Positions 33,735-42,414 are shown, counted from the stretch's first letter. The stretch: 64,000 nt of DNA from Clostridiales bacterium (GCA_015056055.1 SVHC01000007.1:1-64000); one strand, 5' to 3'. Notes: generated from the letters alone by a model not told the origin. Made by a program: numbers and translations.

Positions 33735-34892
33735 TTACGCCTCCTTAGCCGCGGGCGGAACCTGCTGCATTTTTTTCATGATATGGATATTGAACGGGAT
33801 AACGGAGAGGGAAACGCGGCTGCCCTCTGCCTGCATCACGGTGGAGTGAACCTTGCACTTGTCACCGGAATCCAGTTCGATGATCATTTCATAATGAACG
33901 CCCTTGAAGATAACGCTCTTGACCACGCCATCCGCCATGCCTTCGCCGGCGTTGCCGACTACCCAGTCTTCCGGACGGATAACGACGTCAACGGGATTGT
34001 TCTCGCCGAAGCCTGCATCCTCGCATTCGAATTCCGTGCCGCAGAATTCCACGCGGTAATCGCGGATCATGCGCGCATCGTAAATATTGCTCTCACCAAT
34101 GAAGTCGGCGACGAATGCGTTCTTGGGTTCATCGTAAATGCTCTTGGGATCGCCGATCTGCTGGATGCGGCCGCTGTTCATAACGACGATCGTATCCGAC
34201 ATGGTCAGCGCTTCTTCCTGATCATGGGTAACATAGATAAAGGTGATGCCCAGCTTCTGCTGCATGGCCTTGAGTTCCAGCTGCATTTCGCGGCGAAGCT
34301 TGAGATCGAGCGCGCCGAGCGGCTCGTCAAGCAGCAGAACTTCGGGCTCATTGATCAGTGCGCGCGCGATGGCGATGCGCTGCTGCTGACCGCCGGAGAG
34401 GGCGTCGACGGAGCGCTTTTCATATCCGCTCATCTTAACCAGCTTGAGCATGCGGGAAACGCGCTTCTCGATCTCTTTTTTAAGAGCGCGCTTGTGCTTC
34501 ATTTTCAAAATCCAGCCGTCGATGACATTCTTTGCCGGGCGGCTCTCGGGAACGAGTTCGTTTGCATCCTTCAGCGTCAGACCGAAGGCCACATTGTCAA
34601 ACACGTTCATATGCGGGAACAGCGCATATTTCTGGAATACCGTGTTTACCCTTCTGCGGTACGGGGGCACGGCGGCAATGTCCTTGCCCTCAAACAGCAG
34701 CTGGCCGGTGGTTGCATATTCAAATCCACCGATAATGCGCAGCATCGTGGTCTTTCCGCAGCCGGAAGGTCCCAGAAGCGTAATGAATTCGCACTTGCGG
34801 ATGTACAGATCAATATTGGAGAGAGCCTCGGTTCCGTCATCAAACGATTTGGAAATACCCTTCAGCTCGATCAGACGCATATCCTGTACCAT
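33735..34892 (-). CDS. potA: Spermidine/putrescine ABC transporter ATPase PotA
   Basis: 385 residues. Walker [10 protein letters not shown] (about 40-48), an inserted basic segment between Walker A and the signature ([18 protein letters not shown], unusually long), signature LSGGQQQR, Walker [14 protein letters not shown]-loop THDQ, and a C-terminal TOBE domain of about 100 residues. It energises polyamine import. The ATG at 34892 has GGGGGA upstream; an internal ATG four codons later is an alternative. Confidence 0.94.
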   Translation of the reverse strand: MVQDMRLIELKGISKSFDDGTEALSNIDLYIRKCEFITLLGPSGCGKTTMLRIIGGFEYATTGQLLFEGKDIAAVPPYRRRVNTVFQKYALFPHMNVFDNVAFGLTLKDANELVPESRPAKNVIDGWILKMKHKRALKKEIEKRVSRMLKLVKMSGYEKRSVDALSGGQQQRIAIARALINEPEVLLLDEPLGALDLKLRREMQLELKAMQQKLGITFIYVTHDQEEALTMSDTIVVMNSGRIQQIGDPKSIYDEPKNAFVADFIGESNIYDARMIRDYRVEFCGTEFECEDAGFGENNPVDVVIRPEDWVVGNAGEGMADGVVKSVIFKGVHYEMIIELDSGDKCKVHSTVMQAEGSRVSLSVIPFNIHIMKKMQQVPPAAKEA

Positions 34893-34924
34893 GTCGGTTT
34901 CCCCCTGTAAAGCTTATAATCAAA

Positions 34925-35470
34925 TTAAAAACTCGGCGGTGTGGAAACCCAAAGGAAGCGGGCCACCGTCTTGCCCGTATTTCGAATGTTGTGAATTTCA
35001 TCCGACCGGAAATAGAAGCTTTCGTCCTTTCTGGCGCGGATGGTGCGCTCGCCGATGCGGATTTTGATGCTGCCGGAAAGCACGTAGCCGAATTCCTCAC
35101 CCTCATGGGGGTCATGTTCATCCGTCTCGCCGCCGGGGCCCAATTCCACCAGAATCGGCTCCATCGAATTTTTCTGCGCACTGGGCACGAGCCATTTGAT
35201 CGAGCCCTTCAGACCTTCATCATCGGTCTTTTCGTAAATATCGTCCTCGCTGAAAACAACCTTCTCATCCTTGCGCGAATCGGAAAAAAAAGCAGGAAGG
35301 TCCGTTCCCAGGCATTCCAGCATATCGGTAAGCGTTGCGATAGAAGGCGAGGTCAGATCCCTCTCCACCAGCGAAATAAATCCCTTGGAAAGCTCGCACC
35401 GGTCAGCCAGCTCCTCCTGCGTGAGTCCGCGCTGCAAGCGGATCCGCTTGATTTTTGCTCCGATTTCCAT
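34925..35470 (-). CDS. XRE-cupin transcription regulator of the pot operon
   Basis: 181 residues. N-terminal XRE HTH (LQRGLTQEELADRCELSKGFISLVER, residues 13-38) and a C-terminal cupin domain (LGPGGETDEHDPHEGEEFGYVLSGSI, with His and Glu residues that could hold metal or ligand). This PuuR-like architecture is commonly found at the head of potABCD operons of Bacillota. It lies 32 bp upstream of potA and probably senses polyamines and controls the operon through the inverted repeat upstream of its own promoter. Confidence 0.9.
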   Translation of the reverse strand: MEIGAKIKRIRLQRGLTQEELADRCELSKGFISLVERDLTSPSIATLTDMLECLGTDLPAFFSDSRKDEKVVFSEDDIYEKTDDEGLKGSIKWLVPSAQKNSMEPILVELGPGGETDEHDPHEGEEFGYVLSGSIKIRIGERTIRARKDESFYFRSDEIHNIRNTGKTVARFLWVSTPPSF

Positions 35471-35535
35471 GTGGCGCCTCCTTACGGTTTTTCAGCAGTC
35501 TGCGTTTACAATCACTAAACTGCAAAACCGATAAT

Positions 35536-35564
35536 ATTAAACCATACAATACCCTGCATGTCAA
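35536..35564 (-). promoter_or_regulatory. Promoter of regulator-potABCD operon
   Basis: Minus strand TTGACA (35564-35559), 17-bp spacer and TTTAAT (35541-35536), about 65 bp before the regulator start. Confidence 0.75.
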
Positions 35565-35576
35565 TGTCACACATTG
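35562..35576. promoter_or_regulatory. Inverted repeat operator candidate
   Basis: CAATGT-CAC-ACATTG, a perfect 6-3-6 inverted repeat that overlaps the upstream edge of the -35 box. Likely binding site for the XRE-cupin protein. Confidence 0.6.
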
Positions 35577-35730
35577 TTAATTTTCCTTGAACCCCTGCAT
35601 TTTCCGCATCAAATTGCACATGAAATTGTGTTTTCCTTCTATATTTCTCAAAAAAAATTTCCGGCGCTGTTTTCCTGTGTTCTTTCCCGTCATATTTTGC
35701 GCTTCGGAGTTTAGTTATAAGAAACTTTTT

Positions 35731-35789
35731 GCCTCCAAGGCTTCCCCTTGATAGGAAGCTGGCATGCGAAGCATGACTGATGAGGTGCG
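35731..35789 (-). repeat. R3 repeat, reverse orientation
   Basis: On the minus strand ACCTCATCAGT, first hairpin CATGCttcGCATG, second hairpin GCTTCC...GGGGAAGC. Confidence 0.7.
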
Positions 35790-35810
35790 TTTCTCATACA
35801 TAAAAATACG

Positions 35811-35863
35811 ACCTCATCCGTCGGCTAAAGCCGACACCTTCTCCTGAAAGGAGAAGGCTTCAG
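35811..35863 (+). repeat. R3 repeat
   Basis: ACCTCATCCG, first hairpin TCGGCtaaaGCCGA, second hairpin CCTTCTCCtgaaaGGAGAAGG. Both stems differ from other copies yet remain paired. Confidence 0.8.
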
Positions 35864-35900
35864 GCCGCGCCATGACTGATGAAGTGCATACTCACCATAC

Positions 35901-35940
35901 AAAAAACGCCCGCAGCCATTACCGGCATGCGGACGTTTTA
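35901..35940 (-). terminator. Terminator of DUF4234 gene
   Basis: Minus strand AAAACGTCCGCATGCCGG pairs with a GCTGCGGGCGTTTTTT arm; strong stem with a T run. Confidence 0.8.
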
Positions 35941-35955
35941 CGAACAAATTCTGTT

Positions 35956-36486
35956 TTATGCCTCGGCAGCATTGGCAGCCTCTGCAGCTTCCAGCTCCTT
36001 GTTGTAAGCGTCGCACAGCTTATTGACTGCCTTGAGAAGCTTATGCTGATAGATGAAGGGTCCGACAACGATGATGGAACCCAGAAATCCCCACAGCCAG
36101 AAATCCTTTGCGCCGAAGCTGTTTTCGATGCCGCGCCATGCGAGGTCGCCTGCGATACGGGAAGAAATGCGGGGATACCAGAAAAGCAGAGCGAGGCCTG
36201 CAGTCAGCCAGGAGAAGAACAGGCAAACCAGCCAGTAAGGCATGGTAGCCTTGCGGTCATTGCCGTAAGCGGCGGTGTGAACGTCCTTGCTGATCTTGGT
36301 CATGGCGATGATGTAATAAATACCAACCGTAACGATGGACAGAACGATGAACTTCCACGTGCACCAGTCGGTCTTGAGCATCTTCTTGGGTTCTTCCGGA
36401 ATGTCCCTGTCGAGTTCATAACCGCAGTGAACGCATACGGTTACCTTGTCATCGAGCTGCTGGCCACATTTGGTACAGAACTTCAT
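35956..36486 (-). CDS. Zinc-ribbon DUF4234 membrane protein
   Basis: 176 residues. An N-terminal zinc ribbon (FCTKCGQQL, then CVHCGYEL, residues 3-24), then a DUF4234-like domain with three to four membrane helices (WKFIVLSIVTVGIYYIIAM, YWLVCLFFSWLTAGLALLFWYPRI, FWLWGFLGSIIVVGPFIYQHKLLKAVN). A common small membrane protein of gut Bacillota with unknown function. AAGGGG precedes the ATG. Confidence 0.85.
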   Translation of the reverse strand: MKFCTKCGQQLDDKVTVCVHCGYELDRDIPEEPKKMLKTDWCTWKFIVLSIVTVGIYYIIAMTKISKDVHTAAYGNDRKATMPYWLVCLFFSWLTAGLALLFWYPRISSRIAGDLAWRGIENSFGAKDFWLWGFLGSIIVVGPFIYQHKLLKAVNKLCDAYNKELEAAEAANAAEA

Positions 36487-36578
36487 AGTGTAAATTCCCC
36501 TTTGAAATTATAATGCGTATACTAATATATCATACTCAGTTCACAATTTCAACGGCTTTACCACTATAAAACAATCCC

Positions 36579-37352
36579 TTACTCCCTATGCATTGTCACT
36601 TCGCCTGCAATGAGCGCATGGAAATTTCCTTCGCTGTCTTGCACTATGAGTTCGCCGTCCCCGCCGATATCGGTTGCGGTACCGGTCTTCCAGACTCCGC
36701 CCTCGCAGTAGTTTACGGTTTTCCCGGTCAGGATGGAAAGGGAGCGATATGTTTCAATCAGTCTTTTCTTTTCCGCATTTACGCAGGAAACGAGCTTTTC
36801 CCGGATGCAGGCTGCAAGGCTGTCCCGCGGAATATCGCCATCCAGCGCGCCTGCAATCTTCGCAAGCGAATCGGGCAGCGCATCCTTTTTCAGATTCACG
36901 CCGATTCCCACCACCGCGCCGCGCTTTCCGTCCGGGGAGATTACGCCCTCCGCCAGTATGCCGCAGATTTTGAGCCCGTCAAGGATGAGATCATTCACCC
37001 ATTTTACCCCCGCGCGCACGCCGGCTTTTTCCTCGATTGCCTGCGATACGGCAACCGCCGCCGCTACGGTCAGAAGCGGAATCTTTTCCTCCTCCGGGAA
37101 AAGAATCACCGTCATGTATACGCCCGCGTTTTCCGGCGATTCGAACGTGCGCCCGAGTCTGCCGCGCCCGCTTATCTGCCTGGCGGCAATCACCCAGTCG
37201 CCGTGATTTGCCCCATCCCTTGCCCACTCCTTCGCACAGAGATTCGTGGAGTCAATCACGTCGTATGCCTGAATGCTTCCGCCCGCAAGCGCCGAAAGGG
37301 ATGCTTCCCATTCTGTATTTCGGATTGGTGACATGGTGTTTTTATTCCTCAT
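36579..37352 (-). CDS. birA: Biotin--[acetyl-CoA-carboxylase] ligase, BirA class I
   Basis: 257 residues. It activates biotin with ATP and transfers it to biotin-carrier proteins. Motifs: SGRGRLGRTF (biotinyl-AMP loop, about 61-70), GVKWVNDLILDGLKICGILAE (about 119-139) and VVGIGVNL. There is no N-terminal HTH, so it is a class I ligase that does not repress biotin genes itself. The ATG at 37352 overlaps the end of the DUF559 gene; an ATG at 37334 is a plausible alternative start. Confidence 0.93.
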   Translation of the reverse strand: MRNKNTMSPIRNTEWEASLSALAGGSIQAYDVIDSTNLCAKEWARDGANHGDWVIAARQISGRGRLGRTFESPENAGVYMTVILFPEEEKIPLLTVAAAVAVSQAIEEKAGVRAGVKWVNDLILDGLKICGILAEGVISPDGKRGAVVGIGVNLKKDALPDSLAKIAGALDGDIPRDSLAACIREKLVSCVNAEKKRLIETYRSLSILTGKTVNYCEGGVWKTGTATDIGGDGELIVQDSEGNFHALIAGEVTMHRE

Positions 37353-38157
37353 TTTCAGAAAAGATATGATTCCAGATATCCGCGCATACCATCTTAAAAT
37401 GCTGATTCACATCGCGGTTTGAATAACGCAGGACGGTTATTCCCTGCGATGCGAGATATGCGTCCCTTTTCAGGTCTTTTCTGTGACCTTCTTCTTCGTA
37501 ATGCTGGGTTCCGTCGAGTTCTATGACGTACTTCGCACCGCACTCGCCTTTGGCGGCGCGCTGTTCCGTGATTGCGGAGAACTTCGTTCTGTCCTCATCA
37601 CTCCATCCTTCGGACTTCGATTTCGCACCGCACTCGCCTTTGGCGGCGCGCTGTTCCGTGATTGCGGAGAACTTCGTTCTGTCCTCATCACTCCATCCTT
37701 CGGACTTCGATTTCGCACCGCACTCGCCTTTGGCGGCGTAAGATTCCGCAGCAAAATTACACCTCATCCGACCGCCTGCGGCGTCCACCTTCCCCTCAAG
37801 GGGAAGGCTCTGGGTTACGACAGGACGTAAGGCTTCTCCTTGAGGAGAAGCTGTCACGGCTTGCCGTGACTGATGAGGTGTCCCTTCGGAGCCCGTAAGG
37901 GTGGAGTGCTGAGGACACGAAGTCCGCAAGCACGCAACACCAGGCGAACAAAGTTCAGCCTGGTGCGAAGACTGATGAGGTGTCCTCCCTATCACGCAAT
38001 AAAAATCGACGATATAATTGCCTATGATTTTCTGCCTGTAGACAGTACAAGGCAATTGTTTCAGAAAGTCATACCAGAGATGCTTTTCTTCCTTCGTCAT
38101 ATTTTTGCGCAGTTGACGGGCATTTTCATTGAGCTTCGGATTTCTGGTATCATTCAT
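37342..38157 (-). CDS. DUF559 (Vsr-like) nuclease interrupted in frame by repeat DNA
   Basis: 271 residues from the ATG at 38157 (AAGG upstream). The first 54 residues (MTKEEKHLWYDFLKQLP, then NYIVDFYC) and the last 63 (KYVIELDGTQHYEEEGHRKD, then ITVLRYSNRDV) together form a complete DUF559 PD-(D/E)xK domain of about 117 residues, the usual length. Between them lie about 154 residues encoded by dispersed repeats: R3 elements in both orientations and 2.3 tandem copies of a 90-bp R2 unit (KSEGWSDEDRTKFSAITEQ). The insert falls between the catalytic Asp of VDFYC and the Glu-x-Asp of VIELDG, keeps the frame and has no stop. Probably inactive unless the insert loops out. Confidence 0.8.
   Translation of the reverse strand: MNDTRNPKLNENARQLRKNMTKEEKHLWYDFLKQLPCTVYRQKIIGNYIVDFYCVIGRTPHQSSHQAELCSPGVACLRTSCPQHSTLTGSEGTPHQSRQAVTASPQGEALRPVVTQSLPLEGKVDAAGGRMRCNFAAESYAAKGECGAKSKSEGWSDEDRTKFSAITEQRAAKGECGAKSKSEGWSDEDRTKFSAITEQRAAKGECGAKYVIELDGTQHYEEEGHRKDLKRDAYLASQGITVLRYSNRDVNQHFKMVCADIWNHIFSENEE
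37532..37738 (-). repeat. R2 tandem repeat, 90-bp units inside the DUF559 gene
   Basis: Two complete 90-bp units (37532-37621, 37622-37711) that are identical by eye, plus a partial third to 37738. The unit begins on the plus strand TTCGCACCGCACTCGCC and contains CTTTGGCGGCG, a string shared with the array at 49.75-50.30 kb. 90 bp equals 30 codons, so copy-number change does not shift the frame. Confidence 0.9.
37765..37818 (+). repeat. R3 repeat inside the DUF559 gene
   Basis: CACCTCATCCGA, first hairpin CCGCctgcGGCG, second hairpin CCTTCCCCtcaaGGGGAAGG. Translated in the minus-strand frame as part of the insert. Confidence 0.8.
37828..37985 (-). repeat. R3 repeats, reverse orientation, inside the DUF559 gene
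   Basis: On the minus strand, one unit (37882-37828) has CACCTCATCAGTCACGG / CCGTGAC and GCTTCTCCtcaaGGAGAAGC. A second, longer unit towards 37985 has CACCAGGCtgaac...GCCTGGTG. These complete the insertion in the nuclease gene. Confidence 0.7.
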
Positions 38158-38224
38158 AGCCTTATGTACACCACATCCGCCAGTCAAAATAACTGGCGGA
38201 TGCAGCTTTTCTAAATTACTTCAA

Positions 38225-41071
38225 TTACTTCGCCGGATATGCCTTCACGGCTGCGATATTGAATGCCTCCAGATCAAAGGACGCAGTATTGCCGCATACT
38301 TCGACATTCTGATCCAGCTTATTGCCCATGAGGCTTACAAGCTCAGCCTTTTCGATTTCGAAGGGGAAGGACACCTTAACAGAATCCTTTTTGCCCTCGG
38401 TTTCATAGAGGCGAACGACCATGGCATTTTCCTCGCGGAAGACAGCGCTCATGCGGCAGGAATTGCTTTCCACCTGCATGACGGATGCCTTTGCCGGGAG
38501 TTCTGCCTTATGAATCGTGGCGGATACATACTTTGCCGGACGATTGACAGAGTCAGCCAGGGCTGCGATTTCCGCCTCGCCCGCGCCGGTAGCTGCGATA
38601 TAGATCGCGGTCTTCATCTGGCAGCGTTCGGGCATGGGGTCGGGGCCGGTAGAAGTATTCACAAGAGTAATTCCCAGCGTACCGTAATCAATGGTATATC
38701 CGTAGCGGCCGTCGGAAACGATGGTCAGCGCGCGGCCGTCGGACAGGATGGCGGAGGAGTGCGAATTGGCGGAAACATCGTGATATTCGCCGGTGCGCTC
38801 AACATAACCCGCAGGTACATCCTGATGGAATTTCTTCGTATCATCCGCAAGCGGGATATCGAAATTGAGTACGGGCACGAAGTCAAACTGCTGCTTGCTT
38901 CTCTCGTTCCAGTCGATATCGAAGGAGCACTTCAGCGCACGTGCGCCCGCATCGAGGGAAACAGTGGTCTTGACGCTGGAATTGAGGATGCGGTGCTTCA
39001 TGGTGACGGACTTGCGCACAGAGCCACCCGAGCGGTCCTGCATCTCGACCATATCGGTGAGCGCCTCTTTCTTCATGCGGCGGCCGATTTCCCATGCGTT
39101 GTTGGACGGGATTTCGCAGTGCGAAAGCGTAAGGCATGCAGCCTCACCGGCCTTGATACGCTCCGTACCCGCGACCTTGTCAACGTAAGAGATGATTGCG
39201 CCGTCCGTAGGACGAATCACCGCGCGGATGAATTCGTTTTCCAGTACGATGGGCGGATGTGCGGCGGTGCAGCGGATGGGACCCTGCCAGAAGGCGGGAT
39301 AGACCTTTTCTTCCTTCTCGGTAAGTGCGATGCTCGCATAGCCCAGCGCCGGAACCTTCACGCGCACGAGCACACGGACAAATTTATGTGCCCAGTAGTC
39401 CTGCATTTCGCCGTCGACGCGCTGCATGGGCAGCTCGTTTCCGTTTTCGTCAATGGCGCACAGCTGGCGCAGATTGCCCGTCCAGTCCCACAGAGTGATT
39501 TCGACGGCTTCGTCCTTTTCCGCATTGCAGGGATTGAACACGTGATAGACACGCGTTTTGCCTGCGCCGCGCTCCGGATTGGGAATACCGGGCAACAGAC
39601 CGTAGCCGACGCCCGCGCCTTCGGACTGACTGTCCTCGATATCCGAATCAAAGATGAACATGGAACTGTCGATTTTATCCGAGAAAGCGATAAGCGCCTT
39701 GTTTTCAATGGTCTGCGTGGATGCAGCGGCCTCATAATACTGAGCCATGGCATAATCGCGGCTGTCCGGCGTACAGGAACCGGTCAGAATATCATGGAAA
39801 TGCGTGAACAGTACGCGGCGCCATGCGTCGGTGTACAGTTCTTCGTTTACCTTGACCCCTGCAAGGGCGGAGAAGGTTTCCGCAGTGATCAGCGCATTTT
39901 CCGCTTCGCGGTTGCCCTGCTTGATGCGGGCCTGCGTGGTATAGCAGCCAGGGAAGGCAAAGTTGATCTCACCCTCTACGAAGGGCAGCTTCTCGCGCAC
40001 TGCTTCCGCACGGCGGAAGAATTCCCTGAACGTACCGAAGGACATCTTCGGCCAGATGGGCCATTCGCGCATTTCGAGAATGCGCTCGATATCGCGCCTG
40101 CTCGGGCCGCCGCCGTGGTTTCCCACGCCGTAAACAACAAAGCCCGTCTTCAGTCCGCAGCCCTGCTTCACGCGGTCCATAAGTCCTGCGCCGATGCGCG
40201 GCGTGATGGCGCTGTTGTACCAGTAGGGCTCACGGTAAACCAGAATTTCCTTGCCGGAAATGCTCTTCCAGCGGTAAAGCAGCTGGTCGCCGTTCAGCGC
40301 ACGGCAGTGGTACATGTATTTCACATCGCCGTAAGTATCGATTTCCGGAATGTTGCCGCTGTGGCCGAAGGTATCCGGAGAGAAGTCGATTTCCATCATC
40401 TCATCCGGCACATTCCAGTTCTTTTTCAGATAATCGCGCGTCATGCGGATGTGGCGCATCAGCGATTCGGAAGAGGGCATGTTCTTATCCGTTTCGACCC
40501 ATGCGGTGGCAGTTACTTCCCAGCGTCCTTCCTGAATGCGCGCCTCGATTTCCTTTTTCATCTCAGGATCGTATTTTTCCACGATGTGGTATACGCTCGC
40601 CTGAGACTGTGAGAAGGTGAATTCCGGATACTGATTCATCAGGTTCAGCATCGTGCGGAAGGTGGAAAGCGTGGCGGCAACCGTTTCGTGCCAGGTCCAC
40701 ATCCAGTTCATATCGATATGCGCATGCGCCGCGCACATCAGTTCATATTCCTTGGCTTCCGCAGAAATCGGCATCATGATTTCTTCCGCCTTCAGACCTG
40801 CGGAACGGGTGATGACGCCTTCGTTTTTCATTTCCGTTTCCAGAAGCGTCAGCGCCTCGGAAATAAGATCATCGTATTTTCCGTTTTCCTGTGCGGAAAG
40901 GCGAATCGCAAAATCCAGTTCGCTGATGATTCTGCGGTTGTCCTTGCCGGGCATGGTGATATAAAGCTGTTCCTCGCGCGGCATGCCGAACGTATCTTCA
41001 AAATACTGCTGTTCGCGGTTACCGCCGATTTTCTTTTTCAGATTTGCATAGCGGGTTACGAGGGTTTCCAT
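38225..41071 (-). CDS. GH38 family alpha-mannosidase, second enzyme
   Basis: 948 residues. Zinc site HAHID (His118, Asp120 in CAAHAHIDMNWMWTW) and nucleophile Asp233 in DFSPDTFGHSGNIPEI. The helical middle domain has LFTHFHDILTGSCTPDSRDYA, followed by the C-terminal beta domains. It is only distantly similar to the GH38 enzyme at 13.5 kb and lacks the long N-terminal region, so it belongs to another subfamily and may act on a different linkage. No signal peptide. AAGGAGG precedes the ATG at 41071. Confidence 0.92.
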   Translation of the reverse strand: METLVTRYANLKKKIGGNREQQYFEDTFGMPREEQLYITMPGKDNRRIISELDFAIRLSAQENGKYDDLISEALTLLETEMKNEGVITRSAGLKAEEIMMPISAEAKEYELMCAAHAHIDMNWMWTWHETVAATLSTFRTMLNLMNQYPEFTFSQSQASVYHIVEKYDPEMKKEIEARIQEGRWEVTATAWVETDKNMPSSESLMRHIRMTRDYLKKNWNVPDEMMEIDFSPDTFGHSGNIPEIDTYGDVKYMYHCRALNGDQLLYRWKSISGKEILVYREPYWYNSAITPRIGAGLMDRVKQGCGLKTGFVVYGVGNHGGGPSRRDIERILEMREWPIWPKMSFGTFREFFRRAEAVREKLPFVEGEINFAFPGCYTTQARIKQGNREAENALITAETFSALAGVKVNEELYTDAWRRVLFTHFHDILTGSCTPDSRDYAMAQYYEAAASTQTIENKALIAFSDKIDSSMFIFDSDIEDSQSEGAGVGYGLLPGIPNPERGAGKTRVYHVFNPCNAEKDEAVEITLWDWTGNLRQLCAIDENGNELPMQRVDGEMQDYWAHKFVRVLVRVKVPALGYASIALTEKEEKVYPAFWQGPIRCTAAHPPIVLENEFIRAVIRPTDGAIISYVDKVAGTERIKAGEAACLTLSHCEIPSNNAWEIGRRMKKEALTDMVEMQDRSGGSVRKSVTMKHRILNSSVKTTVSLDAGARALKCSFDIDWNERSKQQFDFVPVLNFDIPLADDTKKFHQDVPAGYVERTGEYHDVSANSHSSAILSDGRALTIVSDGRYGYTIDYGTLGITLVNTSTGPDPMPERCQMKTAIYIAATGAGEAEIAALADSVNRPAKYVSATIHKAELPAKASVMQVESNSCRMSAVFREENAMVVRLYETEGKKDSVKVSFPFEIEKAELVSLMGNKLDQNVEVCGNTASFDLEAFNIAAVKAYPAK

Positions 41072-41194
41072 AATTCAGGAGCCTCCTTATCGCATTTTAT
41101 TCCAAGGTTTACAATAGCATAAAAATGGTTCCATGTCAATGAAAGTTGGGCTGTTTCGGTTTCAATTGCCGGTGTTATATACAGCCGGATTTTT

Positions 41195-41257
41195 TCTCTC
41201 CCTCCGGCAAAACATTAGTTTTGCCACCTCCCTCGTCAGAGGGAGGCCTTCCTTCTG
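41195..41257 (+). repeat. R3 repeat
   Basis: CTCTCCCTCC, first hairpin GGCAAAACattaGTTTTGCC, second hairpin CCTCCCtcgtcaGAGGGAGG. Stem sequences are completely different from the CAGTCC/GGACTG copies but equally paired. Confidence 0.75.
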
Positions 41258-41326
41258 TCACACAAAACTACCAGGTGGTTTTCTAATAACTCATAGTTCC
41301 AAACTCATAACTCTAAACTGAAAAAC

Positions 41327-41347
41327 CCTCCGGCGAGTACCGGAGGG
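41327..41347 (-). terminator. Terminator hairpin, copy adjoining R1-D (with T tract)
   Basis: CCTCCGG cgagta CCGGAGG hairpin; on the minus strand it is followed by GTTTTT, so it is a functional terminator. The same 21 bases occur at 41702-41722. Confidence 0.8.
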
Positions 41348-41701
41348 CAGTCTGTCAAAAAAGTATTTTTGCCAGACTTGTGGCGGGGAAGCAAGCTCCC
41401 CCGCCACTGCCGACCACAATTCGCAATGGTCGTCCGCCATCGCTTTCGCTTGGCGTACTTCCTTGCTCATTGGACTCTCGCCGCGCGGTTTCGCCCACTG
41501 GGCGCGCGCTTCGTTCGTCCCCTCACCAGATTTCACTGAAATCATAAAGATTTCGGGCGTGAAATCTGCAATGTAGCGATTTTTTCTTCAGTTCGCTGGC
41601 TCACCTTCGAAAAAATTCGCTCCTCGCGCCGTACATGCCGCCGCTGCGGATTGAATTTTTCTTTTCTAGATAAACGATATTCGCGTTTTTTGACAAACCT
41701 A
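41348..41701 (-). repeat. R1-D, reverse copy carrying a nested R2 insert
   Basis: On the minus strand it begins GTTTGTCAAAAAAC and ends TTTTTTGACAGACTG. The usual hairpins are present: GCGGCG/CGCCGC-type pairing (diverged), CAGATTTCAC / GTGAAATCTG enclosing GAAATC / GATTTC, GGCGGGGGAG / CTTCCCCGCC and AGTCTG / CAGACT. Between the last two blocks about 106 bp of R2 sequence (about 41412-41517) is inserted. It is flanked by 21-bp direct repeats of a terminator hairpin. Confidence 0.88.
41412..41517. repeat. R2 segment nested in R1-D
   Basis: Contains TGCTCATTGGACTCTC and CGCCCACTGGGCGCGCGCTT, found again at 50161-50217 and, reversed, at 18053-18112. The surrounding R1 sequence is continuous without it, so it came in after R1. 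Confidence 0.75.
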
Positions 41702-41722
41702 CCTCCGGCGAGTACCGGAGGG
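41702..41722 (-). terminator. Terminator hairpin, distal copy (no T tract)
   Basis: Same 21-bp hairpin as 41327-41347, on the gene-proximal side of R1-D for the minus-strand esterase gene, but without the T run. Confidence 0.75.
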
Positions 41723-41778
41723 AAAACTAACGATATATTCATATTGTTCCGCAGGCAAGCCTGTGCGCCGGAGAAAAA

Positions 41779-42414
41779 TTACTTCGTCTGCGACAGCATC
41801 CATTTCAGCGTTTCCTCTGAAAATGCGTATTCCCACGAATTGTGACCTACACCCTCATACAGGTTGTATTTCAGGTTCGGATTCATGTCTTTCAGCTTTT
41901 CCACCATCTCGATGGTCTGGTTCGGGGAAACAACATTATCATCCAGCCCGTGGAATGCCCAGACGGGCATTTTGATTGATGCGGCATTCCATGCCATACC
42001 GCCTCCGCAGCAGGGCAGGATTGCAGCAAAAAGATCCGGATACGCCATTGCCGTGTACCACGTTCCAAAGCCGCCCATGCTCAGACCGCAAAGATATATT
42101 CTGTTTGTATCCGCCGAGTATGTTTTTACCATCTCGTCGATAAATGCTTTGATGCTTTCGATTCTTGCTACCCAGAACGTTTCGGCGGGACATTGCGGCA
42201 TGATCAGAATGCAGTCTTTAAAATTGTCATCGGTTGCAACTTTTTGAAAGCCGTGTACCAATACCTTGTCAAGTTCATTTCCGCCGCAGCCCCGTTCCCC
42301 TGCGCCGTGCAGCTGAATCAACAGGGCAGGATGGTCACTTGTCTTTTCAGGCTGACAGGCAATATAAGGGAAAATACTTTCGCAATTTTCTTTCCGGATT
42401 GTTTTCACCTTCAC
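41779..42414 (-). CDS. Alpha/beta hydrolase (carboxylesterase/polyhydroxybutyrate depolymerase-like)
   Basis: 211 residues. Nucleophile Ser112 in CGLSMGGFGTW, acid in HGLDDNVV (Asp158 or Asp159), His191 in GVGHNSWEYA, and oxyanion region LHGAGERGCGG. It fits the PF02230/prolyl oligopeptidase-type small esterases that can act on acetylated or feruloylated sugars. No signal peptide. Substrate unknown. Downstream of dnaN and transcribed in the same direction, after an 89-bp gap. Confidence 0.88.
   Translation of the reverse strand: MKVKTIRKENCESIFPYIACQPEKTSDHPALLIQLHGAGERGCGGNELDKVLVHGFQKVATDDNFKDCILIMPQCPAETFWVARIESIKAFIDEMVKTYSADTNRIYLCGLSMGGFGTWYTAMAYPDLFAAILPCCGGGMAWNAASIKMPVWAFHGLDDNVVSPNQTIEMVEKLKDMNPNLKYNLYEGVGHNSWEYAFSEETLKWMLSQTK

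Larger units (their letters stand above)
35471..35955. other. Intergenic region with pot promoter and two R3 repeats
   Basis: Holds the pot operon promoter and operator (35536-35576), about 130 bp of AT-rich sequence, two R3 copies in opposite orientation (35731-35789 and 35811-35863) and the terminator of the DUF4234 gene. No real reading frame. Confidence 0.65.
41072..41778. other. 0.7-kb gap with R3 and composite R1/R2 repeats
   Basis: Holds the upstream region of the GH38 gene (41072-41190), an R3 copy (41195-41257), and R1-D with its 21-bp flanking duplications (41327-41722). No real gene. Confidence 0.7.

Noticed and set aside
38129..40612. 827-codon frame antisense to the second GH38 gene
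   Set aside because: Overlaps a clear GH38 enzyme entirely on the other strand; no domain and no ribosome site.
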